Source: Acidobacteriota bacterium
Lineage (GTDB): Bacteria; Acidobacteriota; Blastocatellia; Pyrinomonadales; Pyrinomonadaceae
Direction: 5' to 3'
Assembly (NCBI GenBank): GCA_020200135.1
Contig: JAIVJI010000035.1
Coordinates: 1 to 36,757 of the forward strand
Length of the DNA: 36,757 nucleotides
Within the stretch, counting starts at the first letter, position 1. Each line of letters opens with the position of its first letter. Below the pieces are notes generated by a model. The model made no database searches and was not told the origin of the DNA. It worked only from the letters and a program-made list of their open reading frames with translations. Positions 8,552-17,590 of the stretch are shown one piece after another. The position numbers were made by a program, and so were the translations under genes.

Positions 8552-10086
8552 CTTCCGTCGCGCCGGGTCTCGTCCGCGGCTTCGCGCTCTTCGCGCTCCC
8601 AATCGCGCGCGCTCTCGACGGCGCGGAGCCAGCGGCGGTGGAGGCGCTCGCGTTCCGACCCGGACATCAGCGGCTCGTAGCGGCGCGCGACGCGCCAGCG
8701 CGCGGCGATGTCGCGGCGGTCTTCCCAGAAGCCGACGCCGAGGCCGGCGAGGTAGGCGGCGCCCGCGGCCGTCGTCTCGGTGACTTCGGGCACCTCGACT
8801 GGTACGCCGAGGATGTCGGCCTGGAACTGCATGAGGAAGGAGTTGCCGACCGCGCCGCCGTCCACGCGCAAATCCGTGAGACGCACGCCCGAGTCGCGCT
8901 CCATCGCCGACGCCACGTCGCGCGTCTGGTAGCACATGGCCTCCAACGCCGCGCGCGCGAGGTGCGCGCGGGTCGTGCCGCGTGTGAGCCCGACGACGGC
9001 GCCGCGCGCGTACGCGTCCCAGTGCGGCGCGCCCAGGCCCGCCAGCGCCGGGACGAAGTAGACGCCCTCGTTCGAGTCGAGCGAGCGCGCCAGCGCCTCG
9101 GTCTCGTCCGCGCTCTTGATGATGCCCAGCCCGTCGCGGAGCCACTGCACGGCCGCGCCGGTGACGAAGATGGAGCCTTCGAGCGCGTACTCCGCGGGCT
9201 CCGTACCCAACTGCCACGCGACCGTCGTCAAAAGCCCCGCGCGGCTGGCGACGGGCTCGCGCCCCGTGTTCATCAGCAGGAACGAGCCGGTGCCGTAGGT
9301 GTTCTTCGCCGCGCCCGGCTCGTAGCAGCCCTGACCGAAGAGCGCGGCCTGCTGGTCGCCTGCGAGCCCCGCCACGGGGACGCGCGCGCCGAAGAAGGCA
9401 GACGGGTCTGTGTGACCGTAGACGAAGGACGAGGGCAGGACTTCGGGGAGCGCCGCGCGCGGCACGTCGAAGAGCGCGAGCAGCTCGTCGTCCCACGCGA
9501 GCCGCTTGATGTCGAAGAGGAGCGTGCGCGAGGCGTTCGACACGTCTGTGACGTGGGCGCGCCCGCCCGTCAGTTTCCAGACGAGCCACGAGTCGACCGT
9601 GCCGAAGGCGACTTCGCCGCCGGCGGCGCGCGCGCGCAAGGCCGGGTCGTTGTCGAGCAGCCAGCGCAGCTTCGTCCCCGAGAAGTAAGGGTCGAGCACG
9701 AGCCCCGTCTTCGCGCGGACGAATTCTTCCAGCCCGCGCGCCTTCAGCTCGCCGCACAGGCGGGCGGTGCGCCTGTCCTGCCAGACGACGGCGCGCGCGA
9801 CCGGAGTGGACGTGGCGCGCTCCCACGCGACGACCGTCTCGCGCTGGTTCGTGATGCCGACGGCGCGCAGGTCGCGCGCCCCGGCGCCGGCCGCTTGCAG
9901 CGCGTCGGCCACCGCGCCGAGGCTCACGCGCCAGACCTCTTCCGGGTCGTGCTCGACCCAGCCGGGGCGCGGGTAGTGCTGCGTGAACTCCGAGTAGCCG
10001 CGCCCCCGGATGCGGCAGTCGCGGTCGAAGACGAGGGCGGTCGTCCCGGTCGTCCCCTGGTCAATCGAGAGCACAAAGCCGTCCAT
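8548..10086 (-). CDS. glpK: Glycerol kinase
   Basis: GlpK phosphorylates glycerol with ATP in the cytoplasm, the first step of glycerol use. The 512-residue FGGY-family protein has the N-terminal ATPase segment [29 protein letters not shown], the substrate-binding [23 protein letters not shown], the phosphate-loop-like [14 protein letters not shown] and YGTGSF. The C-terminal adenosine motif region is [20 protein letters not shown]. The start at 10086 is fixed by AAGGAG five bases upstream; extending upstream gives unlike sequence. First gene of a glpK-glpD operon, probably transcribed from the 10087-10178 interval, where a palindrome is present at 10127-10139. Confidence 0.96.
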   Translation of the reverse strand: MDGFVLSIDQGTTGTTALVFDRDCRIRGRGYSEFTQHYPRPGWVEHDPEEVWRVSLGAVADALQAAGAGARDLRAVGITNQRETVVAWERATSTPVARAVVWQDRRTARLCGELKARGLEEFVRAKTGLVLDPYFSGTKLRWLLDNDPALRARAAGGEVAFGTVDSWLVWKLTGGRAHVTDVSNASRTLLFDIKRLAWDDELLALFDVPRAALPEVLPSSFVYGHTDPSAFFGARVPVAGLAGDQQAALFGQGCYEPGAAKNTYGTGSFLLMNTGREPVASRAGLLTTVAWQLGTEPAEYALEGSIFVTGAAVQWLRDGLGIIKSADETEALARSLDSNEGVYFVPALAGLGAPHWDAYARGAVVGLTRGTTRAHLARAALEAMCYQTRDVASAMERDSGVRLTDLRVDGGAVGNSFLMQFQADILGVPVEVPEVTETTAAGAAYLAGLGVGFWEDRRDIAARWRVARRYEPLMSGSERERLHRRWLRAVESARDWEREEREAADETRRDGR

Positions 10087-10126
10087 CCTTCTCCTTTGTC
10101 GCACCTTTGTGGGCGGTCGCGCGAGA

Positions 10127-10139
10127 GTGTAATATACAC
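10127..10139. promoter_or_regulatory. Palindrome GTGTAATATACAC between glpK and the divergent small gene
   Basis: Perfect 5-base arms (GTGTA/TACAC) around ATA, located 41 bases upstream of the glpK start. On the minus strand the same bases contain TATATT, a plausible -10 box for glpK. A dyad over a -10 box is a typical repressor site; no regulator can be named. Confidence 0.35.
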
Positions 10140-10217
10140 GCACCTCGGACACGGGCCGCACCAGTGACCTCATCCGGCATGGCGAAAATTCAGTATCGGA
10201 GAAGTGAGATTCGGAAG

Positions 10218-10586
10218 ATGAAAGACTACAACGACTTTTTTGACGAGATGATCGACGTCGACGACGAGGCCGAGGTCGAGGGCGAGGAGTTGCTCGACGA
10301 GGAGGGAGAGTACGAGGGGGACGAAGACGAGGACGAGGAGGACGACGACCTCGCGGCGGTCGTCCGCACGGCGGTGCTCAGGAAGAACGACCTGCTGGCG
10401 CTGCTCTCGCTGAAGGCCACGCCCGAGGGCGGCCAGATTGTGCGCTACGACCCGCGCCAGCGGCTCCCCTCGATGCAGCGCTACGAGACCGAGGAGGAGG
10501 CGCTCAGGTGGTTCGCGCGCAGCCTCGCGACCAGCCGCAGGAACGGCTGGGCGGTCGTCTACGACGGCGCGCCGCTCGTCGGCTAG
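10218..10586 (+). CDS. Small highly acidic protein of unknown function
   Basis: Unrecognised. From ATG 10218 it reads [20 protein letters not shown] and then a run in which nearly every residue is Asp or Glu (about residues 14-50). A more ordinary mixed domain follows ([20 protein letters not shown] to the end) with [20 protein letters not shown]. An alternative start at 10179 adds 13 basic residues but has no ribosome site; the chosen one has only a weak GGAAG close by. The acidic N-terminus is likely disordered and may bind basic partners. Divergent from glpK, and ends one base before a heptamer-repeat terminator. Confidence 0.65.
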   Translation: MKDYNDFFDEMIDVDDEAEVEGEELLDEEGEYEGDEDEDEEDDDLAAVVRTAVLRKNDLLALLSLKATPEGGQIVRYDPRQRLPSMQRYETEEEALRWFARSLATSRRNGWAVVYDGAPLVG

Positions 10587-10587
10587 A

Positions 10588-10653
10588 GGCCGGAGGCCGG
10601 AGACCGGAGGCTAGTGAAAGCGACCCGCTTCTCACTAGCCTCTTTTCTATTTT
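10588..10653 (+). terminator. Heptamer-repeat terminator, locus A (GGCCGGA units)
   Basis: Starting one base after the TAG of the acidic protein gene are three 7-base units (GGCCGGA, GGCCGGA, GACCGGA; 10588-10608). They run into a hairpin whose left arm GAGGCTAGTGAAAGCG (10607-10622) pairs with 10626-10642 across loop ACC with one bulged C at 10631. TTTTCTATTTT follows (643-653), a classical intrinsic terminator for the plus strand. Confidence 0.8.
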
Positions 10654-10679
10654 GAGGGACGCACGACCGCGGAGGGACG

Positions 10680-11543
10680 ATGATTCTAATCACAGGCGCG
10701 ACGGGGACGACGGGCAGGGAGATAGTCGAGGAACTGCGGCGGGCCGGCGCCTCCGGCGTGCGCGCCCTCGTGCGCGACCCGGCGCGCGCCTCCTTCATAC
10801 GCGAGGCCGGGTTCGAGACGGCCGAGGGCGACTTCGACCGGCCGGAGACTCTGGGCGCGGCGCTCGAAGGCGTCGAGCGCGCCCTGCTGCTCACGCCGCC
10901 GTCGCCGCAGACCGTCGAGCATAACCGCGCCTTCATCGACGCCGCGCGGCGCTCGGGCCTCCGGCACGTCGTGAAGATTTCGGCGCTCGGGGCCGACGCG
11001 GGCGCGCCCGACGGCTTTAGTCGGTGGCACTGGGAGTCCGAGGAACTGCTCAAGTCGTCGGGGCTCGCGTGGACGATGTTGCAGCCGAACTCCTTCATGC
11101 AGAACCTGCTCGGGCAGGCGGGTCAGATAGCCGCCACGGGCCAAATCTTCCAGCCCGTCGGCGACGCGCGCATCGCCTTCATCGACGTGCGCGACATCGC
11201 CGCCGTGGCCGCGCGCGCGCTCACCGAAGACGGGCACGAGCGGGAGACCTACGTGCTGTCGGGCCCCGAGCCGCTCACCTTTCACGACGTGGCGGCGAAG
11301 CTGTCGGATGCGTCGGGCAGGAAGATAACCTACGCCCCCGTGACGGCGGAGCAGTACCGCGCGGGCGCGCTCGCGGCTGGCTTGCCCGGGTGGCTGGTGG
11401 ACGCGCTCGAACAGCTCAACGTGATGTTCGCCGCCGGCCACGCCGCCGAGGTGACGGACGTGGTGCGGCGCGTCGGGCGCACAGAGCCGATTACCTTTGA
11501 CCGGTTCGCGCGCGAGCACGCGCGTGCGTTCGCGGGAGAGTGA
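10680..11543 (+). CDS. NmrA-like NAD(P)-binding protein (atypical SDR family)
   Basis: The 287-residue protein opens with ILITGATGTTGREIVEELRR, the dinucleotide-binding GxxGxxG loop directly at the N-terminus. It continues with RALVRDPARA, LLLTPPSPQTVEHNRAFIDA and KISALGADAG, and the substrate-side WTMLQPNSFMQNLL. This is the pattern of NmrA/QorB-type atypical short-chain dehydrogenases. Such proteins are either NAD(P)H:quinone oxidoreductases or redox-sensing regulators; the sequence does not decide. GGAGGG lies just before ATG 10680. The stop is 11 bases before the quinone oxidoreductase gene, so the two probably form a redox operon. Confidence 0.88.
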   Translation: MILITGATGTTGREIVEELRRAGASGVRALVRDPARASFIREAGFETAEGDFDRPETLGAALEGVERALLLTPPSPQTVEHNRAFIDAARRSGLRHVVKISALGADAGAPDGFSRWHWESEELLKSSGLAWTMLQPNSFMQNLLGQAGQIAATGQIFQPVGDARIAFIDVRDIAAVAARALTEDGHERETYVLSGPEPLTFHDVAAKLSDASGRKITYAPVTAEQYRAGALAAGLPGWLVDALEQLNVMFAAGHAAEVTDVVRRVGRTEPITFDRFAREHARAFAGE

Positions 11544-11554
11544 GGGAGACGACG

Positions 11555-12517
11555 ATGAAGGCGATTCGGGTTCACGAGTTCGGCGGGCCGGAGGTGTTGC
11601 GTCTTGAAGACGTGCCGGAGCCGCGGCCCGGCGCGGGGCAGGTCGTCGTGCGCGTGCGCGCTGTCGGAGTCAACCCCGTGGACACGTACATCAGGAGCGG
11701 CGCCCACGCCGTCCGCCCCGCGCTGCCTTACACGCCGGGGCTCGACGCGGCGGGCGAGGTCGCGGCCGTGGGCGAGGGCGTCACGCGGCTCTCGGCGGGG
11801 CAGAGGGTCTACACGGCCGGGAGCCTTTCGGGCACCTACGCCGAGCTGGCGCTCTGCGAGGAGTCGCAGTGTCACGCTTTGCCGGAACGCGTCTCATTCA
11901 AGGAGGGCGCGGGCGTCAACACGCCCTACGCGACGGCCTACCGCGCGCTGTTCCAGAGGGCGCAGGGACGGCCGGGCGAGACGGTGCTCGTCCACGGCGC
12001 GAGCGGCGGCGTGGGGACTGCGGCCGTGCAGTTGGCGCGCGCGGCGGGCCTGCGCGTCGTCGGCACGGCGGGGACGGAGGAGGGGCTGAGGCTCGTCATC
12101 GAGCAGGGCGCGCACGAAGCGCTCGACCACGGCGCGCCCGACTACCTCGGGCGTCTCGCGGAGCTGACGGGCGGGCGCGGCGTGGACGTCATCCTTGAGA
12201 TGCTCGCCAACGTCAACTTAAACCGTGACCTCGAAGTGCTGGCGAAGGGCGGGCGCGTGGTCGTCGTCGGGTCGCGCGGCACGGTCGAGATAAACCCGCG
12301 CCTGGCGATGACGCGCGACGCGACGATTCTCGGGATGACGCTCTTCAACATCTCGCCGCGGGATTCCGCGAGCATCCACGCGGCGCTCGGCGCAGGGCTC
12401 GAAGCGGGGACGCTCCGGCCGGTCGTCGGCCGCGAGCTGCCGCTCGCGGAAGCGGCGCGCGCGCACGGGGAGGTCTTGAAGCCCGGGGCCCACGGGAAGA
12501 TAGTTCTGATTCCGTAG
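11555..12517 (+). CDS. NADPH:quinone oxidoreductase-like medium-chain reductase
   Basis: A 320-residue zinc-independent MDR family protein. The start MKAIRVHEFGGPEVLRLEDV and the GroES-like half with VGVNPVDTYIRSG are typical of quinone oxidoreductases. The Rossmann half carries VHGASGGVGTAAVQLARAAG (the AxxGGVGxxxxQ NADPH loop), and the end reads PLAEAARAHGEVLKPGAHGK. No catalytic-zinc cysteines are seen. ATG 11555 is preferred over GTG 11540, which overlaps the preceding stop, because GGGAG lies 7 bases before the ATG. Probably reduces quinones or enones in the cytoplasm. It ends 30-odd bases before the point where the convergent EAL gene is cut off, and a run of eight G (12537-12544) marks that gap. 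Confidence 0.9.
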   Translation: MKAIRVHEFGGPEVLRLEDVPEPRPGAGQVVVRVRAVGVNPVDTYIRSGAHAVRPALPYTPGLDAAGEVAAVGEGVTRLSAGQRVYTAGSLSGTYAELALCEESQCHALPERVSFKEGAGVNTPYATAYRALFQRAQGRPGETVLVHGASGGVGTAAVQLARAAGLRVVGTAGTEEGLRLVIEQGAHEALDHGAPDYLGRLAELTGGRGVDVILEMLANVNLNRDLEVLAKGGRVVVVGSRGTVEINPRLAMTRDATILGMTLFNISPRDSASIHAALGAGLEAGTLRPVVGRELPLAEAARAHGEVLKPGAHGKIVLIP

Positions 12518-14855
12518 GCAGATTGACCACGCGGGCGGGGGGGGCGGCGCCCTCGGCCACCACGTCCATCCCGAGGTTCTGCGCGAGCACGACGATGGTG
12601 CGGACGATCTCGGTGTTCTCGTTGTTCTCCGACATCCGCGTCACGAACGAGCGGTCGATCTTGAGCGTGTCGATGGGGAAGCGGTGGAGGTAGGAGAGGC
12701 TGGAGTAGCCCGTCCCGAAGTCGTCGATGGCCAGCTTGACGCCCAGGCCCCGGAGCTGGCGCAGCATCTCGGTGGCCGTGTCCACGTTCTCCATGACGAC
12801 CGACTCGGTGATCTCGAGCTTGACCGACTGCGGCTTGACGCCGGTCTCCTGGAGAATCATGGCGAAGGTGCTGATGAGCTGGCTCTGGCTGAACTGCTTG
12901 CTCGACAGGTTGACGGTGATGAAGAGCGGCTGCTGGAGCGGGAAGCCCTTCTGCCAGCCCTGCATCTGCCGGCACGCCTCGCGCATGACCCACTCGCCGA
13001 GCGGGACGATCATCCCGGTCTCCTCGGCCACGGGGATGAAGTCCATCGGCGAGATGAAGCCGCGCTCGGGGTGCTGCCACCGCACCAGCGCCTCGAAGCC
13101 GCGGAGCTGGTAGTTGTCGAGCGCGACGATGGGCTGGTAGTGGAGGATGAACTCCTCGCGCTCCAGCGCCCGCCGCATGTCGGTCTCCATCTGGAGCAGG
13201 TTGATGGCGCGCGCGTGCATCGCCTTGTCGAAAATCTCGTAGCGCGCCTTGCCCATGGACTTGGCGCGGTACATCGCGGTGTCGGCGTCGCGCAGGATGT
13301 CCTCGGCGCGCTCGTACCCCGTAGCCGACGGCGCGATGCCCATGCTGACCGTGGTGAAGACCTCGCGCCCGCTCAGGATGAAGGGGATCGACAGCTCCTT
13401 CTGGACGCGCTCGGCGACCTGGACCGACTCGGTCTCGTCGGTGATGTCCTCGATGAGCACGGTGAACTCGTCGCCGCCGAGGCGCGCCACGGTGTCGCCG
13501 GGGCGGAGGTTATTCTTCAGGCGGTCGGCGATGCCGACGAGGAGCTGGTCGCCGATGGTGTGCCCGAGCGAGTCGTTGATGACCTTGAAGCGGTCGAGGT
13601 CGAGGTAGAGCACGGCGAACTTCGTCGTGTTGTTGCGGCGCGAGCGCGCGACGGCGAGCTTGAGGTGATCCATGAAGAGCGCGCGGTTCGGGAGCCCCGT
13701 CAGCGCGTCGTGGAAGGCGTCGTGGTGCAACTGCTGCTCGGCCAGCTTGCGGTCGGTGATGTCCTGAATCTGGAAGATGAGGTGGACCGACTTCGAGTAC
13801 TGGTCGCGCACGAGCGAGACGCTCCAGTGGACCCAGACCTCGTGCCCCGACTTGTGGATGTAGCGCTTCTCCATCTGCGACGCCTGCACCTTGCCCTTGA
13901 GCAGCTGGCCGATGTTCGAGAGCGCGGTCGGCAGGTCGTCCGGGTGCGTGACCGAGAGGAAGTCCGTCAGCAGCAGCTCCGGCTCGGTGTAGCCGAGAAT
14001 GTGGCACAGGCTCCGGTTGACCTGGAGCCAGCGCCCCTCGGTCGAGACCAGCGCCATCCCGATGGCCGCGTAGTCGAAGGCCGAGCGGAAGCGGTCGCCC
14101 TCGCTCGCCGACGGGCGGGACTCGGCCTCGGCCGCGGCCGACTCACGCCCCGACCCCCACGCGAACTTTGCGCGCAGCGCCGCGCCGACCAGGCACGCGA
14201 CCGCCGCGACCGAGATGGAGACCGAGACGCCCGCGAGGCGCACGCCGAACGCGGCGGCGAGCGCGGCGGTGACGGCCGCGGCGTTGCCGACCATCTGCCA
14301 GCAGAAGAGGCGCGCGCCGTCGCGCCACGCCGAGAGGTTCATGCGGTACGAGCCGCCGAAGGCCGCGACCGCCGCGTTGACGAACGAGACGACCAGCACC
14401 GCCGCGCAGGCGGCGTTGAGCGTGGACGCGGCGGGCCAGCCCGTGCTCAGCTCGGTCAGCGGGCCGGCGGTCACCCTGAGCGTCCAGACGACGAGCGTGG
14501 CGGCCGTCGCGGCGACGCCCGCGCGGAAGGCGACGGCCGGCCAGCCGCGCGAACCGGGCAGCGCCGCGCAGAGCGCGATCAGCGCGGCCAGCAGCACGCC
14601 GACCTCGCCGTCGAAGAGCAGCATCGAGAGGAAGACGAACCCCTCCGCGAAGGGGAAGTGCCAGCCTTCGGCGGGGCGCGCGTCGAAGCGCGTCGAGACT
14701 TGCACGGCGAGCACCGCGAGCAGGAGCACGGGGAAGCCGAGCTGCGCGAACGGCAGGCCGAAGGCGGCCAGGAGCACCGCCGCCGCGCCCACGGCGACCA
14801 CAGCCTTGATGAACTGCTGCGGGAAACGCTGGCCTTCGTTGATCTCTATGGTCAT
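12345..14855 (-). CDS. Membrane PAS-GGDEF-EAL c-di-GMP protein, copy 1, with truncated EAL 3' end
   Basis: The N-terminal about 215 residues are several hydrophobic segments (VVAVGAAAVLLAAFGLPFAQ and others). They are followed by PAS (FRSAFDYAAIGMALVSTEGR to DITDRK), GGDEF (at about residue 460, with RPGD five residues before it, an RxxD inhibitory site) and EAL (EAL at about 588, DDFGTG, LKIDRSF). GGDEF domains make c-di-GMP and EAL domains degrade it. Homology to its paralog at 18589-21057 stops abruptly after VVAEG near 12549. The frame then runs antisense through the quinone oxidoreductase gene to 12345, so residues after about 768 are spurious. The lost segment would hold the final EAL helix pair with the conserved Gln-Gly-Tyr, so phosphodiesterase activity is doubtful; the cyclase half is intact. 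The ribosome site at 14855 is weak. Confidence 0.88.
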   Translation of the reverse strand: MTIEINEGQRFPQQFIKAVVAVGAAAVLLAAFGLPFAQLGFPVLLLAVLAVQVSTRFDARPAEGWHFPFAEGFVFLSMLLFDGEVGVLLAALIALCAALPGSRGWPAVAFRAGVAATAATLVVWTLRVTAGPLTELSTGWPAASTLNAACAAVLVVSFVNAAVAAFGGSYRMNLSAWRDGARLFCWQMVGNAAAVTAALAAAFGVRLAGVSVSISVAAVACLVGAALRAKFAWGSGRESAAAEAESRPSASEGDRFRSAFDYAAIGMALVSTEGRWLQVNRSLCHILGYTEPELLLTDFLSVTHPDDLPTALSNIGQLLKGKVQASQMEKRYIHKSGHEVWVHWSVSLVRDQYSKSVHLIFQIQDITDRKLAEQQLHHDAFHDALTGLPNRALFMDHLKLAVARSRRNNTTKFAVLYLDLDRFKVINDSLGHTIGDQLLVGIADRLKNNLRPGDTVARLGGDEFTVLIEDITDETESVQVAERVQKELSIPFILSGREVFTTVSMGIAPSATGYERAEDILRDADTAMYRAKSMGKARYEIFDKAMHARAINLLQMETDMRRALEREEFILHYQPIVALDNYQLRGFEALVRWQHPERGFISPMDFIPVAEETGMIVPLGEWVMREACRQMQGWQKGFPLQQPLFITVNLSSKQFSQSQLISTFAMILQETGVKPQSVKLEITESVVMENVDTATEMLRQLRGLGVKLAIDDFGTGYSSLSYLHRFPIDTLKIDRSFVTRMSENNENTEIVRTIVVLAQNLGMDVVAEGAAPPARVVNLPTESELSSRGPRASRPPRARAPLPRAAARGRRPAGASPLRALRRAPRGCSRNPAARC

Positions 14856-15320
14856 GTTCTTACGTGGGAAGTCCCGTCTGTTCTTGAGAGGGCGTCGGGG
14901 GCGGCGCCGCCGTGTCTCGCCCGGGGGATGGGCGGCCGGCTTCCGCCGTGTGGAGTCAATTCGGGTGCCAGAAGGGGCGACGCGGTTGCGCCGGCAAACG
15001 GCGGGCGAAAAGCGGTTTACGCCGGCCGGCGGCGGGCGTCGGGCGCGCGGCCCAGGTCAGTCTGACGGACACGTTTCGGGCAACATGACGGCGTGACTCA
15101 GGCTTCGGTCAGTGACGCGGCTCTCTTTCGGTCTGCTTTACGGGGCGTGAGTTTTGGCAAGTCGCTCGCGAACCTTACGAGCGTGTCGCCGGCAAAGGGA
15201 GCCGGCGGGCCGGGCGACGGCGGCGGCCGAACACCCGAATTTCATCCTAGCACACGGGTTCGGGGTTTGAGGAGAGAATTTTTCGCCGGGCGCGCGGGCG
15301 ACGCCCGGCGGGCGCGTCCG
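14856..15320. other. Gene-free interval upstream of PAS-GGDEF-EAL copy 1
   Basis: 465 bases lie between the start of the minus-strand signalling gene and the end of the next minus-strand gene. There are several GC-rich short inverted stretches (for example around GCCGGCAAAG at 15189), but no run of T after a stem, no clear promoter and no convincing reading frame. It presumably holds the leader of the signalling gene. Confidence 0.5.
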
Positions 15321-15899
15321 CTACTTCAGGCGCGTGCGGAGCTGCACCCCGCCCGCCCCTCCGAAGGCCGGCTTCACCGAGATGACGTACTCGCCGGGCG
15401 CGGGAGACTCGGGGCGCCAGCGCACCTCAAAGCTCTTCCTCTCGGCGGGCTCCCAGACGGTATTCTCCGCCGGCACGTAGTCCTGGAAGACTACCTCCGA
15501 CGAAGGGCCACTGATCTCGACGTCGAACAGGCGTTGGCCGTCGAGCCCCAGGTCACGCCGCGCGTCCAGCGCCCGGTAGCTGTCGTTCTCAAGCACGATG
15601 AGGACGGGCACGGTCTGGAGCACCCCGTCGCCCGTCTCGCTCCTGAGCGCGATCTCGGGGGCGGCCGACACGTAGACGCGCATCACGCCGAAGCGCCGGC
15701 TGGCGACGCCCTTCGATTGGAAAGCGTCGGGCAGCGGCGTCGCGTCCACGATGACGACGCCCGCCTCGGGCGTGGCCGTTATCTCGCCGTCGTCGCGGCG
15801 CTCGGTTATCGCGGGGGCGGGGCGGCGCAGGTAGTAGAAGGTCGCGCCGGCGGCCGTGAGGGCGGCGGCGACCAGCGCGGCGACGACTCGTCGGCTCAC
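15321..15899 (-). CDS. Signal-anchored protein of unknown function
   Basis: Unrecognised 192-residue protein. Residues 1-25 (MSRRVVAALVAAALTAAGAT then FYYLRR) form one hydrophobic segment, an uncleaved anchor or signal peptide. The remainder is predicted beta-rich (RFGVMRVYVSAAPEI, VPVLIVLENDSY, KSFEVRWRPESPAPGEYVIS), suggesting an immunoglobulin-like extracytoplasmic domain. It starts with GTG at 15899, whose bases overlap the TGA of the upstream gene (GTGA), so it is translationally coupled to the coiled-coil protein and probably works with it. Confidence 0.75.
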   Translation of the reverse strand: MSRRVVAALVAAALTAAGATFYYLRRPAPAITERRDDGEITATPEAGVVIVDATPLPDAFQSKGVASRRFGVMRVYVSAAPEIALRSETGDGVLQTVPVLIVLENDSYRALDARRDLGLDGQRLFDVEISGPSSEVVFQDYVPAENTVWEPAERKSFEVRWRPESPAPGEYVISVKPAFGGAGGVQLRTRLK

Positions 15900-17401
15900 G
15901 GCTGCACGTTTCTCTCGAAGAGTTTCCTGAGCGGCTGCGGCAGCCCGCCCAGCTCGTCGGCGAGGTTGAGCTGAAAACGTCTGACCACCGCGTCCAGCTC
16001 GGCCTGAAGCTCGGCCGGGCTCTCGTCTTCGTCGACCAGCGCGGCCGGCACGCGCTCGATGACGGCGAGCGTGTCCTTCTGCATTTCGAGGACGTGGTTC
16101 ATGACCCGCTTCAGGCGGCCGAGCTGTCTCACGTCCACGCCCGGCAGCCGCCCCTCAAGGCTCTCGGGCACGTCGAGGTTGACGAACCGGTTGGCGGCGT
16201 CGCCCTTGATCAGGTGCTTCGACTTCAGGATCAGCTCTTTCGTTTCGAGCGCGCTGATCGTGTTCTTGTAAGAGGTGTTCCAGAAAGCCTGTTCGAGACA
16301 GTGGAGGGGCAGCCTCCCGCGCAGGCGCTGGTAGGACGCGACCGCGTCGTCCAACTGTGCCTTCGCACGGCCGACCGTCGCGGCGCGGTGCTCCTTGTCG
16401 GTGCGCAGCGCCTCGGCCTCGGCGGAGAGGGTCTGGACGAGGCTCGAAGTCGCGTCGGCCAGACGCCGCTGCCGGACGACGCCGTCGTAGGCCGCGTCGA
16501 GCGCGACGGACGCCGCGCTGATGAGCTGCGTCTTGCCGCTGATCTCCGACAGCTTCGCACGCAACTGCGCTTCGGCGGGCGGCTCGCGCCGTGCGTAAGG
16601 CGCGGGGACGGGGTAGGCCGCACTCGCGGTCGGTCCCGCGACGGCATAAACGGGCACGCGCATGGGCGCGGCAAGGGGAACGAGGGACGCGGGCTTCAGT
16701 GTGACGGGGGGCACCGCGCCCGGGTGGCCGTAGGTGGGCGGCGGCGGCTCGGGCCGCGCGCGGTAGATGCTCGGCGGCAGCAGGAGCCCGTTGCGTTCGG
16801 CGTCGTCCAGCTTCGCGAACAGCGCGTCCCTTTTCGCCTTCGACTCCTCCTCGATCTTCCCGAGCAGTCCCTCGACCTGTGCGAGGCGCGTCTTCTGTGT
16901 CGAGAGGCTGCTTTCGACCTCCCTCTCCTGCGCGCGGAGGTGGGCGATGTCACTTTGGATGCCGGCGATCTCCCTGCGGTACTCGCCGCTGGTGTCGCCG
17001 TCGCGTCGCATCTGCTCGCGGAGGTCGGCCGCCTGCGATTCGAGCGCGGCCTTCTCCGACCGCAGCCTCGAAAGGATGCGGTCGGCGTAGTTGCGCAGGT
17101 TCGTGAGCGCCCAGTCCAGTTCCGACATGTTGGCCGGCTCGACGAACGCGGGGGCGTCGCGGAAGAGCTCGCCCCGGAACCAGCCGCGCAAATTTTTATA
17201 GTCGCTCGCCAGACCGGGGAGAGGGTTCGGCGGAGGGGCCGGGATGTGAACGGCGTCTCTCGTGGAGGACGACCCCGACAAATCGCCGCAGTTCGAGACG
17301 CAGACGCCTTTGACATCCGGCACGTAGACGTATTGCGCGCACACCTGGGGCGTCGCGAGAAGGACGAACAGCGCCGCGCTCAGCAGTTTTCTGAATGTCA
17401 T
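15896..17401 (-). CDS. Secreted coiled-coil protein of unknown function
   Basis: A 501-residue protein from ATG 17401, chosen for the GGGAG site and because MTFRKLLSAALFVLLATPQV then CAQ is a clean signal peptide with a likely cut near residue 22; upstream in-frame codons lack this. After a Cys-containing short segment (GVCVSNCGDL) come a long helical coiled coil (about 85-195, rich in Glu/Arg/Leu, as in AALESQAADLREQMRRDGD), a Pro-rich linker (about 205-300) and a second helical region to the end. No family recognised. Overlaps the downstream GTG start by four bases. Likely periplasmic. Confidence 0.78.
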   Translation of the reverse strand: MTFRKLLSAALFVLLATPQVCAQYVYVPDVKGVCVSNCGDLSGSSSTRDAVHIPAPPPNPLPGLASDYKNLRGWFRGELFRDAPAFVEPANMSELDWALTNLRNYADRILSRLRSEKAALESQAADLREQMRRDGDTSGEYRREIAGIQSDIAHLRAQEREVESSLSTQKTRLAQVEGLLGKIEEESKAKRDALFAKLDDAERNGLLLPPSIYRARPEPPPPTYGHPGAVPPVTLKPASLVPLAAPMRVPVYAVAGPTASAAYPVPAPYARREPPAEAQLRAKLSEISGKTQLISAASVALDAAYDGVVRQRRLADATSSLVQTLSAEAEALRTDKEHRAATVGRAKAQLDDAVASYQRLRGRLPLHCLEQAFWNTSYKNTISALETKELILKSKHLIKGDAANRFVNLDVPESLEGRLPGVDVRQLGRLKRVMNHVLEMQKDTLAVIERVPAALVDEDESPAELQAELDAVVRRFQLNLADELGGLPQPLRKLFERNVQP

Positions 17402-17590
17402 TGACTCTCCCTTTCCGGGCCGGGTGCGAGAAGCCGGGCGCGGGGCGCGAAGAAAATGCGTGAAGGGGTGCGAGGCGGGCGAGGGGTCGGAAAGTTTTCC
17501 GGCCGGCCAGACCTTACGCCCAATTCGCGGGACAGTCAACGCCCGCGCGGCGGGGCAGCGCGCCGCTCCCGTGCGTGGAATTGCGTGCGT

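Noticed and set aside
10588..10608. Treating the GGCCGGA run as ordinary GC-rich noise
   Set aside because: Exact 7-base spacing, start one base after a stop codon and continuity with a terminator match the other four loci too closely.
14985..15035. c-di-GMP (GEMM-I) riboswitch, suggested by GGCAAACGG...GCGAAAAGC
   Set aside because: Lies on the plus strand with no plus-strand gene downstream, and lacks the conserved second receptor strand.
12684..15065. A 793-codon plus-strand frame antisense to the PAS-GGDEF-EAL gene
   Set aside because: The minus strand has unmistakable domain motifs; the antisense product is low-complexity Arg/Glu/Val/Asp.
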